64,000 bases of DNA, from assembly GCA_032433765.1 (NCBI GenBank), contig JAVIAB010000051.1, forward strand, positions 48,678,986-48,742,985, given 5' to 3'. A model generated the notes under the pieces. The model made no database searches. It saw only the letters and a program-made list of their open reading frames with translations, and was not told where the DNA came from. Positions 46,572 through 59,209 of the stretch are shown one piece after another (position 1 is the first letter of the stretch; every line of letters begins with the position of its first letter). The stretch is from Megaustenia siamemsis. Its lineage: Eukaryota; Mollusca; Gastropoda; Stylommatophora; Ariophantidae. The position numbers and the translations under genes are program-made.

Positions 46572-47250
46572 AAGACTCTCACAGCCTCGTCTTGAGAACG
46601 GTGTACAAGGAAGATGGCGTTAGTGCCCATGTCATTTTCTTTTTATCATTGAGACATGTTTAGGTCATGTGGTGAGCACTAACCATGCAGCCCATCTTTC
46701 ACATAACTCTAGTACTCGCTTCAGCTCGGATAGATTGATAAAAAGGTCACTATCTTTTGCTTCAGCGACTACGTACTAATATGCTGAATTTGTAATAACT
46801 GATGAGGAATCTACTGTTCATTTCATTTAACCAATCACATTAAGGATATTTTTTTTCAGATACGTAAAGTAAATATAGCAGGGTATAAAATAAACATAAT
46901 CATTCCCACCTCAACAGGCTGGAAAGGATACTACCAAAACATGAGTGATTCATAGACAATGCTCAAAGTAGTAGTTTTATTTTTCTATTTTTTTTTTTTT
47001 GCTATTCTTATGCTGTCAGTCACTGCGAGGAAAAGAAACTCATAATATTAAGCTTTCAAATGTTTTATCACTATGGTTGAACAATTGGCAGTTTACAGAC
47101 AAGACAAATAATAATTGATTTGTTATACTTCCAAGTCCTTCTTTTAACTTTTTTTTATTAACCCAAGAAATTAGTTTGTTATGTTAAAGTTGTCAGAGTT
47201 ACATCTGCGAAGTACCTAATACCGTTAAGTTTAAACATATTATATACACA
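46572..47250. other. AT-rich intergenic sequence
   Basis: T-run near 46987-47000. No feature recognised. Confidence 0.45.
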
Positions 47251-47254
47251 TATG

Positions 47255-47282
47255 TCATATATATAAAGATATATATATACAG

Positions 47283-47311
<29 letters not shown>
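47255..47311. repeat. (TA)n microsatellite, interrupted
   Basis: TA dinucleotides broken by AAAG and CAG. Confidence 0.95.
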
Positions 47312-47316
<5 letters not shown>

Positions 47317-47384
47317 TACACACAGAGGAACCTTGTACAAAACGGCAATATTGTTAATGTGGTGTAACTTTAATAGACATTATC

Positions 47385-47790
47385 ATTATCAAGTACCGGG
47401 TCTGCTGGCATAGGTTATCATGTCTCTCCACAACTTTCGATCACGACAGTTATTTATCATTTCTGTTGTTGACCTTCTGCCAAGCCATTCTCTTAAGCTG
47501 TCTTGTAACTTTTCTCTTTGCTTCCCTCTATCTCTTCGTCCCTCAATTTTTCCAGTTGTTACAATATATTCCAGCTGCCTCCAGTTATTTTCTTGTCTTT
47601 TATACTATCGTCCATGATTCACATCCATATGTTAAGACTGGCTCTACATAACATTTAAGAACTCTTTTCTTGTTTCTATTGTCAAAAATGGATTGCATAG
47701 TATCTTGCTCATCTTTTAGAAAGCTGCTTTTGCCTGAACCATTCTGCATCTCACCTCTGTTGTACATCTTCCGTCTGAGGTTAAACAACT
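47385..47790 (-). pseudogene. RTE-like RT fragment with internal deletion
   Basis: Minus strand: a CRMVQAKAAF-like block, ILCNPFLTIETRKRVLKCYV, EPVLTYGCESWTI, then a jump near 47595 to LEYIVTTGKIEGRRDRGKQR and LGRRSTTEMINN, SKVVERHD (frameshifted) to the 3' end. The YRRML block present in the first copy (929-1060) is deleted. An ATC/ATG tail lies at about 47385-47396. Confidence 0.8.
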
Positions 47791-48129
47791 TAATAGATAT
47801 ACTACTTTCAAATTGTTAGAAACATTGATCTCCAGTCAATAAGTTAGATTAGTCTACCCCCAGGTATGGGGAAATAACCTGAGGGATGTGGCTTTCTAGT
47901 TGCCATCTTGCTGGATGGACGTTTCTGGTTCTGGGAAACCGAGTCAAAGTTATCTGTTCTTCATTCACATCCCCATTCAGTCAGTCGCCCCCTCTCCAAA
48001 TACAGACACATCTTAATAGTTAATTTTCGAACAACATCCTTGTCTGTACTCTACTTTTCAAGAAAATTCCACTTTATCTCTTCTTATTGGTTCTTCATAT
48101 TTTGCTTTCTTGCGTTCAGTCGATCACTT
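47791..48129. other. Intergenic sequence
   Basis: No feature recognised. Confidence 0.4.
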
Positions 48130-48335
48130 AAAAGGAATATCTCTTCGTCATCCGCCCTTTAAAAGACGTCATGTGGACGTGTATCTGTTGTGTTGTGGTT
48201 TGCAGTAGAACTGTGATATTTACGCATTATCGGCCCAACATATTCGAATTTAACACATCATTTTTTAGTACGGAGTTGCCTTCCCTCTTGATCACTACAC
48301 ATCTAGCCAGACTAAACTTTCTGTTGCTGTCAAGC
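48130..48335 (+). repeat. Dispersed repeat B, diverged copy
   Basis: TTCGTCATCCGCCCTTTAAA, ACTGTGATATTTACGC, CGGCCCAACATATTCGA and CTAGCCAGACTAAAC match 59215-59390 with frequent substitutions. Similarity ends before the GGTCGCTGACAAC part. Confidence 0.7.
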
Positions 48336-48611
48336 GTTGTTCCTTCTAACCTGACTATCTTTGGGGGAACTGCAGTTTTAACAAGGAAAAATATCGTTCC
48401 CACTCCTCTCTTTTCTTTAACTTCTAGACAAGACAGGTATCTCTTCCAGTTATTTGCAATATTTGTAAAAGATTGGGTCAATTATTTAGATCCCTATTTG
48501 CCTGCCATTACGTTTCATTTTTCTAGACTTAAGCTTCCTTCCGATTGCATATTTTTTTTTTTTACTCTCGTTTTCCGATACAAAGTTCGTGTACATTTCA
48601 TTCGCATTCCT

Positions 48612-48830
48612 CTGTCTCATCATCTCCATGTGCCATACCGGTTCGTGTAAACGATCACGTCCTTCCACAATCTTATATCTACAGTGCATCGTTTCAGTGT
48701 TGTTTTTAACTGTTTACCATGTCGTGACACCAAGCTATCCCGCATTTTCTTTCTTTGTCGTCCGCGATCTCTCTTTCATTTTATTTTGCCAGTTGTAACC
48801 AAGTATTCCAACTTTACTCCTCTCATGATA
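48612..48830 (-). pseudogene. RTE-like 3' fragment
   Basis: Minus strand: GVKLEYLVTTGKIK*KRDRG, RQRKKMRDSLVSRHGKQ, VDIRLWKDVIVYTNRYGT and stop, then a degenerate ATGATGAG tail. Clearly the family of 22915-23278. Confidence 0.85.
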
Positions 48831-49609
48831 ACAGATTTTCCTCTGTCTACGATACTGATTTGGTTGGTATAGTCTACTCTACTGTCGTTGAACAAACAAT
48901 TCTACCTCGAGGAAGCAAAACATCTTATTTATCAAGCCATACCATTATTTGTTATGCGATATGCTACCTTCACGAAGTTGCACTCTTGCTCCAAGCTACG
49001 CCGCCATAGTTAGAGCAGCGCTCACAACACAGGTCACAGAGTTAACAGAAGCGACGTCATTTTTCAAGGTACACCAATACTTTCCATGCCTGTCTATTCA
49101 AGAATGCTGTTAATGATATCCGTCATGCTCGCTGAATTTGTTTATCTTTATTGAATTTTACAGACCATCGACTGAGAACTTGGGACGACCGCAGCTCACA
49201 TTACACTTAGTCTGAATTGCGTTTTAACGGCATAACACAAACAAACTGATTGAATTTTTTTAAAGAAATGTTACAAGCAATTACCCGGTAATGAAATTAC
49301 TTTCTCAGTTTAGAGTGCAAATAAAGAATAGTTTCGTCTTCAAATTGTCTCCACCTTGTAATGTTTTGTATTTTATTACAACAATTACCCTGACACTTTA
49401 GCACTTATACATTTCTTGATCACATCAACCTCGCTTTCACCTCCATTCTGCATTCCGTCTTTACGTTATCACCTGCACCCCACCATCACTTTATCATTAT
49501 TATTCAATCTTCACTCATTTGCATTATCAATTCACGTCCATCTTCACTTTATCAATTTTGTTCCCCTTCACTTTATCACTTACATTCCATTCTCACTTTA
49601 CAGTCCCCA
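48831..49609. other. Intergenic sequence
   Basis: From about 49430 the sequence becomes a degenerate forerunner of the following 50-bp array (CTTCACTTTATCA phrases). No gene. Confidence 0.5.
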
Positions 49610-51150
49610 ATCCATCTTCACATTGCAATCTTCTTTCTACTCCCATCTTATTCACACCAGTGCACCTTAATTACAACCTTTCTTCCACTCCTATCTTATT
49701 CACACAGTCCACATTCACATTGCAACCTTTCTTCCACTCCCATCTTATTCACACCAGTCAACCTTCACATTACAACCTTTCTTTCACTCCTATCTTATTC
49801 ACACAAGTCCACCTTCACATTGCAACCTTTCTTCCACTCCCATCTTATTCACACAGTCCACCTTCACATTGCAACCTTTCTTTCACTCCTATCTTATTCA
49901 CACAGTCCACCTTCACATTGCAACCTTTCTTTCACTCCTTTCTTATTCACACAGTCCACCTTCACATTGCAATCTTTCTTCCACTCCCATCTTATTCACA
50001 CCAGTCGACCTTCACATTACAACCTTTCTATCACTCGTATCTTATTCACATCAGTTCGCCTTCACATTACAACCTTTCTTCACTCCTCATCATTATTCAC
50101 ACCAGTCCACCTTCACATTACAACCTTTCCTTCACTCCCATCCTATTCACACCAGTTCACCTTCACATTACAACCTTTCTTTCACTTCCATCCTATACAC
50201 ACCAGTCCACCTTCACATTACAACCTTTCTTCCACTCCCATCTTATTCACACCAGTCGACCTTGACATTACAACCTTTCTATCACTCCTATCTTATTTAC
50301 ATCAGTTCGCCTTCACATTACAACCTTTATTTCACTCCCATCTTATTCACACCAGTCCACCTTCACATTACAACCTTTCCTTCACTCCCATCCTATTCAC
50401 ACCAGTCCACCTTCACATTACAAACTTTCTTTCTCTCCCATCCTATTCACACCAGTCCACCTTCACATTACAACCTTTCTTTCACTCCCATCCTATTCAC
50501 ACCAGTTCACCTTCACATTACAACCTTTCTTTCACTCCCATCCTATTCACACCAGTCCACCTTCACATTACAACCTTTCTTTCACTCCTATCTTATTCAC
50601 ACCAGTCGACCTTCACATTACAAACTTTCTTTCACTCCCATCCTATTCACACCAGTCCACCTTCACATTACAACCTTTCTTTCACTCCTATCTTATTCAC
50701 ACCAGTCCACCTTCACATTACAACCTTTCTTTCACTCCTGTCTTATTCACACCAGTCCACCTTCACATTACAACCTTTCTTTCACTCCTATCTTATTCAC
50801 ACAGTCCACCTTCACATTGCAACCTTTCTTCCACTCCCATTTTATTCACACCAGTCCACTTTCACATTACAACCTTTCTTTCACTCCCATCCTATTCACA
50901 CCAGTCCATCTTCACATTACAACCTTTCTTTCACTCCCATCCTATTCACACCAGCCCACCTTCACATTACAACCTTTCTTTCACTCCCATCCTATTCACA
51001 CCAGTCCACCTTCACATTACAACCTTTCTTTCACTCCCATCCTATTCACACCAGTCCACCTTCACATTACAACCTTTCTTTCACTCCCATCCTATTCACA
51101 CCAGTCCACCTTCACATTACAAACTTTCTTCCACTCCCACTTTATTCACT
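49610..51150. repeat. 50-bp tandem repeat, about 30 units
   Basis: Unit: CCTTCACATTACAACCTTTC then TTTCACTCCCATCCTATTCA then CACCAGTCCA. Left units are more variable (GCAACC, ACAGTCC shortened to 49). Three units make 150 bp, so frames of 456-464 codons arise; these are artefacts. Confidence 0.97.
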
Positions 51151-51234
51151 CCATAGCACTTTCGCATTACAGCCCTCATTCCACTTCCATCGTATGCACT
51201 CCATTCTGCCTTAATTTTATCACTTGGGGGGGGG

Positions 51235-51540
51235 CATAGGTAGCCTGGTTGGGACAACCACTCGGCTGGGCTACCAAAGTTTAGACAACCCGTGTTGGCC
51301 TCCCATTAGAACAGTGTGAATTGAACGCGTTGTCGGAAAAAAAGATACCCACGCCGTCGACCCAGCCGCTGGCAGAAATGGGTACCAGGTAGTACTCTGG
51401 GAAGGTGAGGGATGCCGCCTCGCATCGTGAGTTTCGATGCTTGAAGCGACACCGTCCAGAAGTCTCCGAACACTTCTGGACAGGCGACCGAGAACATATG
51501 GGTGAAAACTCGCGTGCTAAGACGTCGACTCAAGTCTCGT
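51235..51540 (+). mobile_element. Candidate second SINE family sharing a central domain with S1
   Basis: More GC-rich than its surroundings. Contains GGTAGCCTGGTTGGGACAAC, like a tRNA A-box region, then ACCCAGCCGCTGGCAGAAATG and GGTACCAGGTAGTACTCTGG (listed as separate phrases). These recall S1's CACCCAGCCTTAAATGGGTACCGG...TTCTGGGAA. A B box is not clear. Borders are unknown. Confidence 0.4.
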
Positions 51541-52373
51541 ATTTTACCTTTATCATCCCCGTCATATTTTCCCTAATCACTTACATTTTCCTTTACATTA
51601 TATCACCTTTATTTCCATTCCCTCGTCACTAAATCACTCTCATGCACTCGTACACCACAATTCCTCTATACCACCTTAATTCCCATCCACTTCACCACAA
51701 AAAGGCACACTTTACTAACACTCACTGAAGAGCTCAGAAAGACTTCCCATTTCCTGGTTGCTGTTGTAACATTATTAAAAACCAGATGCAAGAATTAATG
51801 TCCTAATTCTCCAGAAGGTAGAGAACATTGTCTATTTTGAAAACATACACGGGAAAATTATTTTAATGAAATCGATAATTTCAAAGAACCCGCATGCAAG
51901 CAAGCATCATTAATTTCACACGTTCTTTATGCGTCACTGAGATTAATTGCAACATAAAGGGAGTTCATGTTTTACAATTTTAGAATATGAAAACTTCTAG
52001 GAGCGAATTTAACAGGGAGATAATTTGTAGACAAGTTCCAGATGAATGAACGGTTATGACGTCATGATTTAACTGGAAACAATGCAATTATCGTTGAGAA
52101 ATGTGAAATGTTTCAGCTTGGCAGGAAACATCATCTTGTTCCAGGAAAGTATCACTTATAAGCGGAATTCGAACAGCCGACATGTTTTAAATCGGGATGT
52201 TATTTTAAATGATTTTCTGATGGAAGCTTTCAGAGAGTGAAGAATGGAAGGGACATAACTGTTGTTTTTGTCATGTCATAGATTGTGTGTTCATCAGTAA
52301 AAAAGTCTACGATATATGTCTGCGTGTTTGTGATGCGTTTAATGATGATAAGCTACTGTGTTTTTATGAAGGC
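51541..52373. other. AT-rich intergenic sequence
   Basis: No feature recognised. Confidence 0.45.
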
Positions 52374-52383
52374 TACATACATA

Positions 52384-52635
52384 AAATAGGGAGCCGCGAT
52401 AACTCAGTGGTTAGTGAACTGGACTACAAAGGACAAGACGTAGGGTTCGATCCCAATCGACCTCTGCCGGTTCACCCAGCCGGATTTTTTTCTGGGAAAG
52501 TAAAGCGGCATGGACGTAATACCGACCACATTACCCAAAAATCATGTGCCGACGGTCTGTAAAATTTATGGTCACTAACACTATATTCCCTATACGCCAT
52601 TTGGCGTGACGGGGGTACTTTACTTTTTTTACTTG
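52384..52635 (+). mobile_element. SINE S1 with perfect 10-bp TSD
   Basis: Head GGGAGCCGCGATAACTCAGT, B box GGTTCGATCCC, a short deletion in the body (CCCAGCCGG joins directly to ATTTTTTTCTGGG), then the 3' palindrome region and poly-T/ACTT tail. TACATACATA flanks it at 52374-52383 and 52636-52645. Confidence 0.92.
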
Positions 52636-52645
52636 TACATACATA

Positions 52646-53136
52646 CAATGGCTACATATGTACAGGGACATATACGCATATACATTTATATACCTCAGCG
52701 AATGCATACAGACACATACTTATATTACATAGCTTATGCCCAACTACAATTACAATGCATTCACGCCTGTTCATAGATTGATATGCGAATATTCCACCAT
52801 AGATACACACACACACACACACGTGAGTATACTCGCACGAATACACGACACACCCGCATACACATAGTTAAGCGGCAAATGCATAATCCCAATTCTATTT
52901 AAAAGAGCACTCGCATTGCGCGTGCGTGTGGTAATTAACCGAAATTGTGCCTGAGAAAAATGCTTTTTTTTCCTGACAAAGATAGTTTAAAGCTAATTAT
53001 TTTCTGACACTTATAATTTGATCTTCTTTTGATCTTTCTCCACTTTTGTATCCGTCTTCTCCCTCCCCTCTCCTGTAGTCACAATTATCGCATTTGGATC
53101 CTTCCTCTCTCTGTTCTGTCCTGGCTTGGTAAAGCT
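52646..53136. other. Intergenic sequence with short (CA)n
   Basis: CA run at about 52806-52823. No gene. Confidence 0.5.
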
Positions 53137-53145
53137 GTTACATAT

Positions 53146-53409
53146 CTGTTGTCCTTTCGAGCCGAAGTCGGCACATAGGGCAGAACTATAATCTCAAAAA
53201 CAGAAACCTTGCGTGCCAAAATGGCACATATTGCAGAGATCACTGCTTCTAAAATCTATGGTTCTGTTTCCATAACAATGCTTTTTACAATGACAGCTTG
53301 TCAAGCCATCGATCAACCTCCTTAGTCGCCTCTTACGACATGCTTGGAAGGTCACAGTGTCACTATTCTTTACTTCCCACATAATGAGGCCCCGGTAACA
53401 CACGGGAGC
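53146..53409 (-). mobile_element. Repeat C copy 2, with perfect 9-bp TSD
   Basis: 264 bp. The minus-strand 5' end is CTCCCGTGTGTTACCGGGG as in copy 1, and the 3' end is GGCTCGAAAGGACAACAG. GTTACATAT at 53137-53145 and 53410-53418 flanks it exactly. Confidence 0.92.
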
Positions 53410-54230
53410 GTTACATATAGTTTTATGTTTATATTTGTGTCCTTGCTTCATACAGCTTTACAAAGGCCTATGACGATATCACATATTTATGTTTATTTCC
53501 TTTTCTCCATCATTTTTGTATCTACCCTTCTACTAGTTTTCTACCCTCTTTTTCTCTGACCTCTCCCTTCTTCTATACTTTTCTTCTCTTCCCTTTTTTC
53601 ATTTCTACCCTCCCCTCTTCTGCAGTTCTCATCTCTCTTTGTGTCTCTATCCTTTCCTCTTCTGTAGCTCTAATCTTTCATGTTGTCTTTGTCTCTACTC
53701 TTCTGTATTTCTCTCCTATCTTATAGTCTCTACCCACCACCGTTCTATTATCCCTTTCTTTCTTATTGTCACTTCCCTTTTCCCATCGATTATTCTCTTC
53801 TATTCCCTCTAATCTATTAATCTATATCCCTCTATTAATTTGGTTTTAATTATCTTCTCTACATTTGTCTCTCCTCTCTTCACATCTATTAGTTCTATGA
53901 TCTCTTTTCGTCCCTATCCTCTCTCTGGCCTTATACATCTCTTCTTTCTTGTTGTCTTTAGCCTCTATCATTGGAATCATATTCTCACTTTTTGTCTCTG
54001 TCTTCTCTTCTTTTATTAGTTCTGTTATCTCTTTGTCTTTACTCTTTAATTATTTTCCTCCATTTTTCCTCGACTCCCCTCTTGCCTCAGCACTCTTACT
54101 CTTCATTGGTTTCGTGATCCCTTTGTGTTTCTACCTTTTCCTCTTGCTCCATCCTCCTCTTTTTGTCTCCTTCTCTCCTTTTCTCTCTTTCATTTGCTTT
54201 TCATTCTTTCCCATTTTTAAAAATTCTCCC
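53410..54230. repeat. Pyrimidine-rich low-complexity region
   Basis: C/T-rich on plus with no fixed period (TCTCTTCT, CCTTTTCC phrases). A 133-codon frame (53949-54350) is hydrophobic only because of composition. Confidence 0.7.
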
Positions 54231-55059
54231 ACAACAGATATTTGGCGCTGTCATCTCCCAGTTGTCCCTCTCCATCCATCTTACGAACAATCTAATCGCA
54301 AATCTCCATACGTCTATCATTTCAACATAACAATTGCACTAAGAACTTGAGCGACGGACGATTGCAGATCTGCGTAAACGATGCAAGCAAGAATATTTTT
54401 AACATTTTACATGTTCTTGTGCGAGTTCTTGGGACCTTCTTCTCGAAACTCAACAACGAAACATGTTTAATACCTGCCTGAATGAGTGTGATAACGAAAC
54501 TAAAACTTATCTGTCAACGTAGATAAATGTAAACAGCTCAACGTATATTGTTTGACTCAGAAATTGAGTTTTTATGCGAGTTGGAAAGGCTTAATTATGA
54601 TCGTAAAAACGTATATAATGTTAATGTACAATCGTTTGAACGTATAAGCGGATAAGTCTTACTTCATTAAACTCCAAAATAGTTGTCAGGGATGATATAA
54701 AGCCATGGTCTGATCCTAGAATGTATTATACTAACGGTTAAAGCCACAAGTACGCTGTTTTATCGCGAGGAATCGCATTAAGTTATATGGGTTTATAGTT
54801 ATGTGTGTGACAAAGAGTGGAGCTGAAAGGGAAAATGTACTTGTTAAAAGTGCCTTTGCCTCTTTACCTTCAAATATTTACAGCTAACAACACAAACAAC
54901 ATAAACTATTGCATATAAAGAAGAATAGTAAAGATAAGTTAACTCAAGATAGGAGATAGAGCGAAAAAGAAACAAGGAAATCCGTGGTTTTCTCTTTTAA
55001 ACCGTTTCATTGCTTTTGCTATCAACATATTACTTGTTATGTTCAGTTTTTTCATATTA
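54231..55059. other. AT-rich intergenic sequence
   Basis: No feature recognised. Confidence 0.45.
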
Positions 55060-55800
55060 AGATTGGCTGATTGTTGTTTGGTTGGTTGGTTGTTTGTTTG
55101 GGTAATTGTTTAGTTGGATCTTTAATTGGCTGTTGATTGGTTCATTGGATAGTTGATTGGGTAGTTGGTTGCTTGACTGATTAGTTGATAGGTTGGTTAT
55201 CTGATTTATTTAATTGTTAGTTTGTTGATTGATTGATTGGTTGGTTGCTTGATTGGTTAAATTGTTGATTTGTTGGTTGATTGATTGACTAAATTATTGA
55301 CTGACTGATTGGCTTATAAATTGGTTGGTTGATTGGCTGATTACTTGATTAGATGATTGATAAGATGGTTGTTTATTTAGTTAATTGAATTGAGATTGAT
55401 TTGTTTGGTTGGTTGATTAGTTCATTACTTAGTTGATTGATTGGTTTGTAGAATGTTTCATTGATTAGTTAATTTATTAGTTTATTTATTATTTGGTTTT
55501 TTAATTGATCAATCGACTGAGATTGGATGGTGTATTAGTTGATTGGTTGGTTAGATGGTTGATTTATTGGTTTGCTAATTTGTGTGTTAATTAATTCTGG
55601 TTAAAGGTGACAAGCTAAATTTATTAGTTTAAACATTGATTAGGTGATTAATTGGCTTGTGGATAAATTGGTGGTTTTGAATTGCTTCATTTTTTGGTTG
55701 GTTGACTGATTGATAAATGTGTTCATTGGTTAGTGTTTTGAAGATTGGTGGATTAATTGATTGGTTGGTTTGTTAGTTGGTTGGTTTGTTTGTTCTATTC
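55060..55800. repeat. Degenerate GATT/GGTT tetranucleotide repeat
   Basis: Continuous imperfect TTGATTGGTTGGTTG-type phrases. Period four is visible locally, with many substitutions. Confidence 0.85.
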
Positions 55801-56964
55801 TTGATCCATCAACCTATACGCTCATAGCCTTAGCACTGTCTATGACAAAATCTATGTATCTTGTGTGCACACAGATCTGATATACAAAAGATGACCCTCA
55901 TATCAATGGTGGGGTTAAGGTTAGTGAGAGTAAACTCTGGTCCAAACTTCCGTGGACAATTAAGAGTTTCCTGAACTCATTTTCAGCCCACATGCCCTTT
56001 TTGGTTCGCTGAAACTCTCTAAGGCTTTGCCTTTAAATGATATCTGCAAGTCAGGAAGATCGTCACGCCCTGAACAGCTATTCATCTACGAGGAGGCTCA
56101 TATGCGAGAAAGCAGCAATTTTTGTCGACGTTCACTTGCAACAATTTGGAAATAACTGTGATGGCTGGACGGAAGGAGCACGTCGGCCATTTGTTTATTT
56201 ATTTCTAGACACAACCTAACATATTACCTGGTTCCGGCACATATATGCCTACTATCTATGTCAAGGATCAATGTTACTGGCATATACCGACATGAAACAA
56301 CCCGAATATACAATTAAATCGCTTGAAACATTTACATGTCATTATGACAAGCGACCACGGTAACGATGATAATTTTCTCCTCAGACTCACATTCAAAGCT
56401 GTGAATGGTTGACACTGATCAGTGCTATAAAGACGCGAAACTTGCACTATAATTTCACAAAATGAGTAAATTTTGCACCAAAACCGAGCATGTGTCCATG
56501 ATATAGAAAGAGATTATGAAGTATTTTATGACTGACACAAAAAGGATAAAGTTTGAAAATGAAGTTTCTGCTTGAGGAATATTATCACAATATTTAGGCG
56601 GAATAAAATAAACAACCATGATCTGCTGCAGACACGACAAACTAATAGCATCAGAAAGTAAAGCTGGACAGATCATCATGTGATCAGATACGATTCATAA
56701 ATATTGATAAGATGACAAGTAGTGACTCCCACATGAATGTGAGGGAGGAGGGGAGTATCTTGATGCTAGTGTCGTCGTTGTCACAGTAAAATACAATACC
56801 CACTTTGAGGCTGAGAGGAACTAGGAGCCAGGATAATAAATGAAAAATACGGCCAATTATGGAACCATGGTTGGCAGAGGAATAGATGGGCATTAGAAGG
56901 TTCATAAGTTGCACGGATGGAATCTATGCAATTAGGCAACTCATAGAAAAAGCATGCAACATTA

Positions 56965-56968
<4 letters not shown>
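55801..56968. other. Intergenic sequence
   Basis: Several short frames without domains. Nothing recognised. Confidence 0.45.

Positions 56969-57025
<57 letters not shown>
56969..57025. repeat. (TA)n microsatellite
   Basis: Perfect TA dinucleotides. Confidence 0.98.
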
Positions 57026-57029
<4 letters not shown>

Positions 57030-57509
57030 CACAATTAGAAATTATCAATGAACATTTGAAGCATTTACTGTAACGTGCAGAGTAAGCCATATACATGTCG
57101 GCACTCTTGTTCATTACCTACATAGATAGAATAAGCAGAGATGCCCAGGTGATAAATAACATTACTAATAATATCAACGAGCTTTGCTGATGATCAGAAC
57201 TCTCCTTGCTAACAGGAGCAGCTGAGAAATGTCAACATCTCATGTCCATGAATCTGGAGTGTGAAATAAACAATATGAGAATCAACGCACACACACACAC
57301 ACAAAGTAAGGACTTGCTCCGAAAATAATAAAACGTACTTAAAAACTTAGCATTCTCAGCCATTAAGTCAAACTAAGTGTTGGGGCAGATAGCCCCTCTC
57401 GTACAATACACGATCATACCAATTAGTACAAAGAGACATCTTATACAAAACAAATGTATCCACACTTTATTTTTATTAGTGACCACTCACAAGTCAAAAA
57501 CAGAAAGTT
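57026..57509. other. Intergenic sequence
   Basis: Short CA run at about 57288-57302. No gene. Confidence 0.45.
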
Positions 57510-57520
57510 ACTCACAAAAA

Positions 57521-57664
57521 CGGACGACAAAGAGAGAAAATACTGGGTAGCTTGGTGTCATGGCATGGAAAACAGTCAACAACAGAACTGATACGATGCA
57601 CTGTAGATAGAAGATTGTGGAAGTACATGATCGCCTACGCCAACCTGTATGGCACATGATGATG
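57521..57664 (+). mobile_element. 144-bp RTE-like 3' fragment with perfect 11-bp TSD
   Basis: Encodes REKILGSLVSWHGKQSTTEL, then RCTVDRRLWKYMIAYANLYG and stop, ending ATGATG. ACTCACAAAAA at 57510-57520 and 57665-57675 flanks it exactly. Nearly identical to 23135-23278, so probably fairly recent. Confidence 0.93.
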
Positions 57665-57675
57665 ACTCACAAAAA

Positions 57676-57949
57676 TTAGATGTTTGAGAAGGGCTGTAGG
57701 AGTGACTGGAAGATACGTCATGGGAAACTATGTTGTAAAAGAAAATGTAAGTTGGAACCAATTTGGAATTACATACAAAAGTAACAAAAAATATCAGGCT
57801 ACGTTTGAGCGATGATTTAAGAAAAAATCTACAACAGCATCAAAGATCAATGGCTGGGGCTGTCAGAACAGTAAAAACCAGAACTTTGTATCCCCCTCGA
57901 AATAGGAAGTGGTAAAAAGAGAAATAGAAAACTTAATTGCCGCGCGATC
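57676..57949. other. Intergenic sequence
   Basis: No feature recognised. Confidence 0.4.
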
Positions 57950-58020
57950 GAGATTGAACCCGATCTCTAGTTCTGAGTAGCCCAGTTCACTAATCACTGA
58001 GCTCTGCCTTCCCGAATATT
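57950..58020 (-). mobile_element. tRNA-like SINE head
   Basis: Reverse complement: GGCAGAGCTCAGTGATTAGT (A box) and GGGTTCAATCTCG (B box) with a body-free end. It resembles the S1 head (TTAGTGAACTGGGCTAC shared) but then diverges. The stem arms do not form a tRNA. Confidence 0.6.
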
Positions 58021-58129
58021 AGTTGGTAAGAGCGTGAAGATGGGTTTTAGAATGGGAGGCACGACATATCAACTCACTCAAATTGCTTCACAAAAATTGA
58101 CATTTTGTTTCTTTGCACTCGCAGCTTTT

Positions 58130-58415
58130 ACCTCTGACGAAGTCCCTAGAGACTAGGAATTGAATTTTGCGTGTTAATCTGTTTTCCCCTGGCATCCGTG
58201 TGCACAGAAGTCCCTCGCCGCACAATTTGATAACTCCATCTTCGGAGGTACTCATATTTTTTTCCACCGATGAGCAATTAACGTTTCAAACCAGGCCTCG
58301 CTGCTGAGACCAGAGAGAAATCACAAATAAAAATCACAACTGGTGCTGCCGGGATTTGAACCCACAACCTCTCTGTCTCGAGGCCGGCATCTTACCTTGA
58401 GACCAACCAGTCCCC
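58130..58415 (-). mobile_element. tRNA-derived SINE, third type
   Basis: The reverse complement starts GGGGGACTGGTTGGTCTCAA with an A-box-like TGGTCTCAAGGTAAGA, then GGGTTCAAATCCCGGCAGCA, a perfect B box. A ~200-bp body follows with CTGGTCTCAGCAGCGAGGCC and AGTCCCTAGAGACT-like phrases (plus strand GTCCCTAGAGACTAGG). The downstream border is uncertain. Confidence 0.6.
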
Positions 58416-58629
58416 CAATGTCACAAAACTTGAGAACTAAATTAATGTTAGCATCTATCATCGGGTGAACAAAGTCTTCAGCGTCTTTTCCGACTTCATT
58501 CAGGCCTCAGCCCACTTGATGTTCAGAGGTCTACACAAGCGATAGCTCTTATTATTCGTTAAGTTTAGCTGGTGGGGAAGTTGTGGGGTAAAGTTGTTAG
58601 TGCGCTCATAAGGGTCTTAACTCAATTCC
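58416..58629. other. Intergenic sequence
   Basis: No feature recognised. Confidence 0.4.
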
Positions 58630-58775
58630 TAAATTGTACGTCTGTGCGTATGTGCGTGTATGTGTGCTTGCGTGTGTTTGTGTATGAGTGAGTGAGTGTG
58701 GGTGTGCGTGCGTGTGTTTGTGTGAGAGTGTGGGTGTGCATGTGTGTCTTAGTAGTATATGTGTGCGTGCGTATT
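58630..58775. repeat. Degenerate (GT)n tract
   Basis: GTGTGCGTG-type phrases, imperfect. Confidence 0.85.
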
Positions 58776-59209
58776 TTTTTAGATCGATTTTTACTAAGGT
58801 TCAGCCAGACACTGAGAAAAGTATACCATAAAATTCTTTGGCTTAGTATGCCGGCCTGGCTATACAAACCATAAAATTGCCGACTGTCAATAACCAACAT
58901 GAGTACTAGCTTCTTAAACGGCATTATTCGTAGCGAGAACAGGACAATTTTAAAGCTTATGTTTGTTGATTAACTCAATGTTTTCTTGTATCATAATCTA
59001 AGCTATACCAAAGCCGCACACAATTTATTTTATGTTTAACGACATTATACTAATGCACAAATCAATATTTTGTTAATATACGTCCTGAGGTTGTTTCATG
59101 CTCTTATGTTGACTGTGTTGTGTCATCTGCGATTTGTGACTGTTCTGTACTCAAGTGTCGGTCTGTGATTTTGCTTGCTTGCTTGCGTTCGCCCGATGAC
59201 CAAAGGAGT
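58776..59209. other. Intergenic sequence
   Basis: Short GCTT run near 59173-59185. Nothing else. Confidence 0.4.

Noticed and set aside
49820..51239. 456- and 464-codon frames
   Set aside because: Artefact of the 50-bp array (three units = 150 bp).
53949..54350. 133-codon membrane protein
   Set aside because: Hydrophobicity follows from the pyrimidine-rich low-complexity DNA; no conserved motif.
58330..58415. Functional tRNA on the minus strand
   Set aside because: Perfect B box, but acceptor and anticodon stems are poor and a SINE-like body follows.
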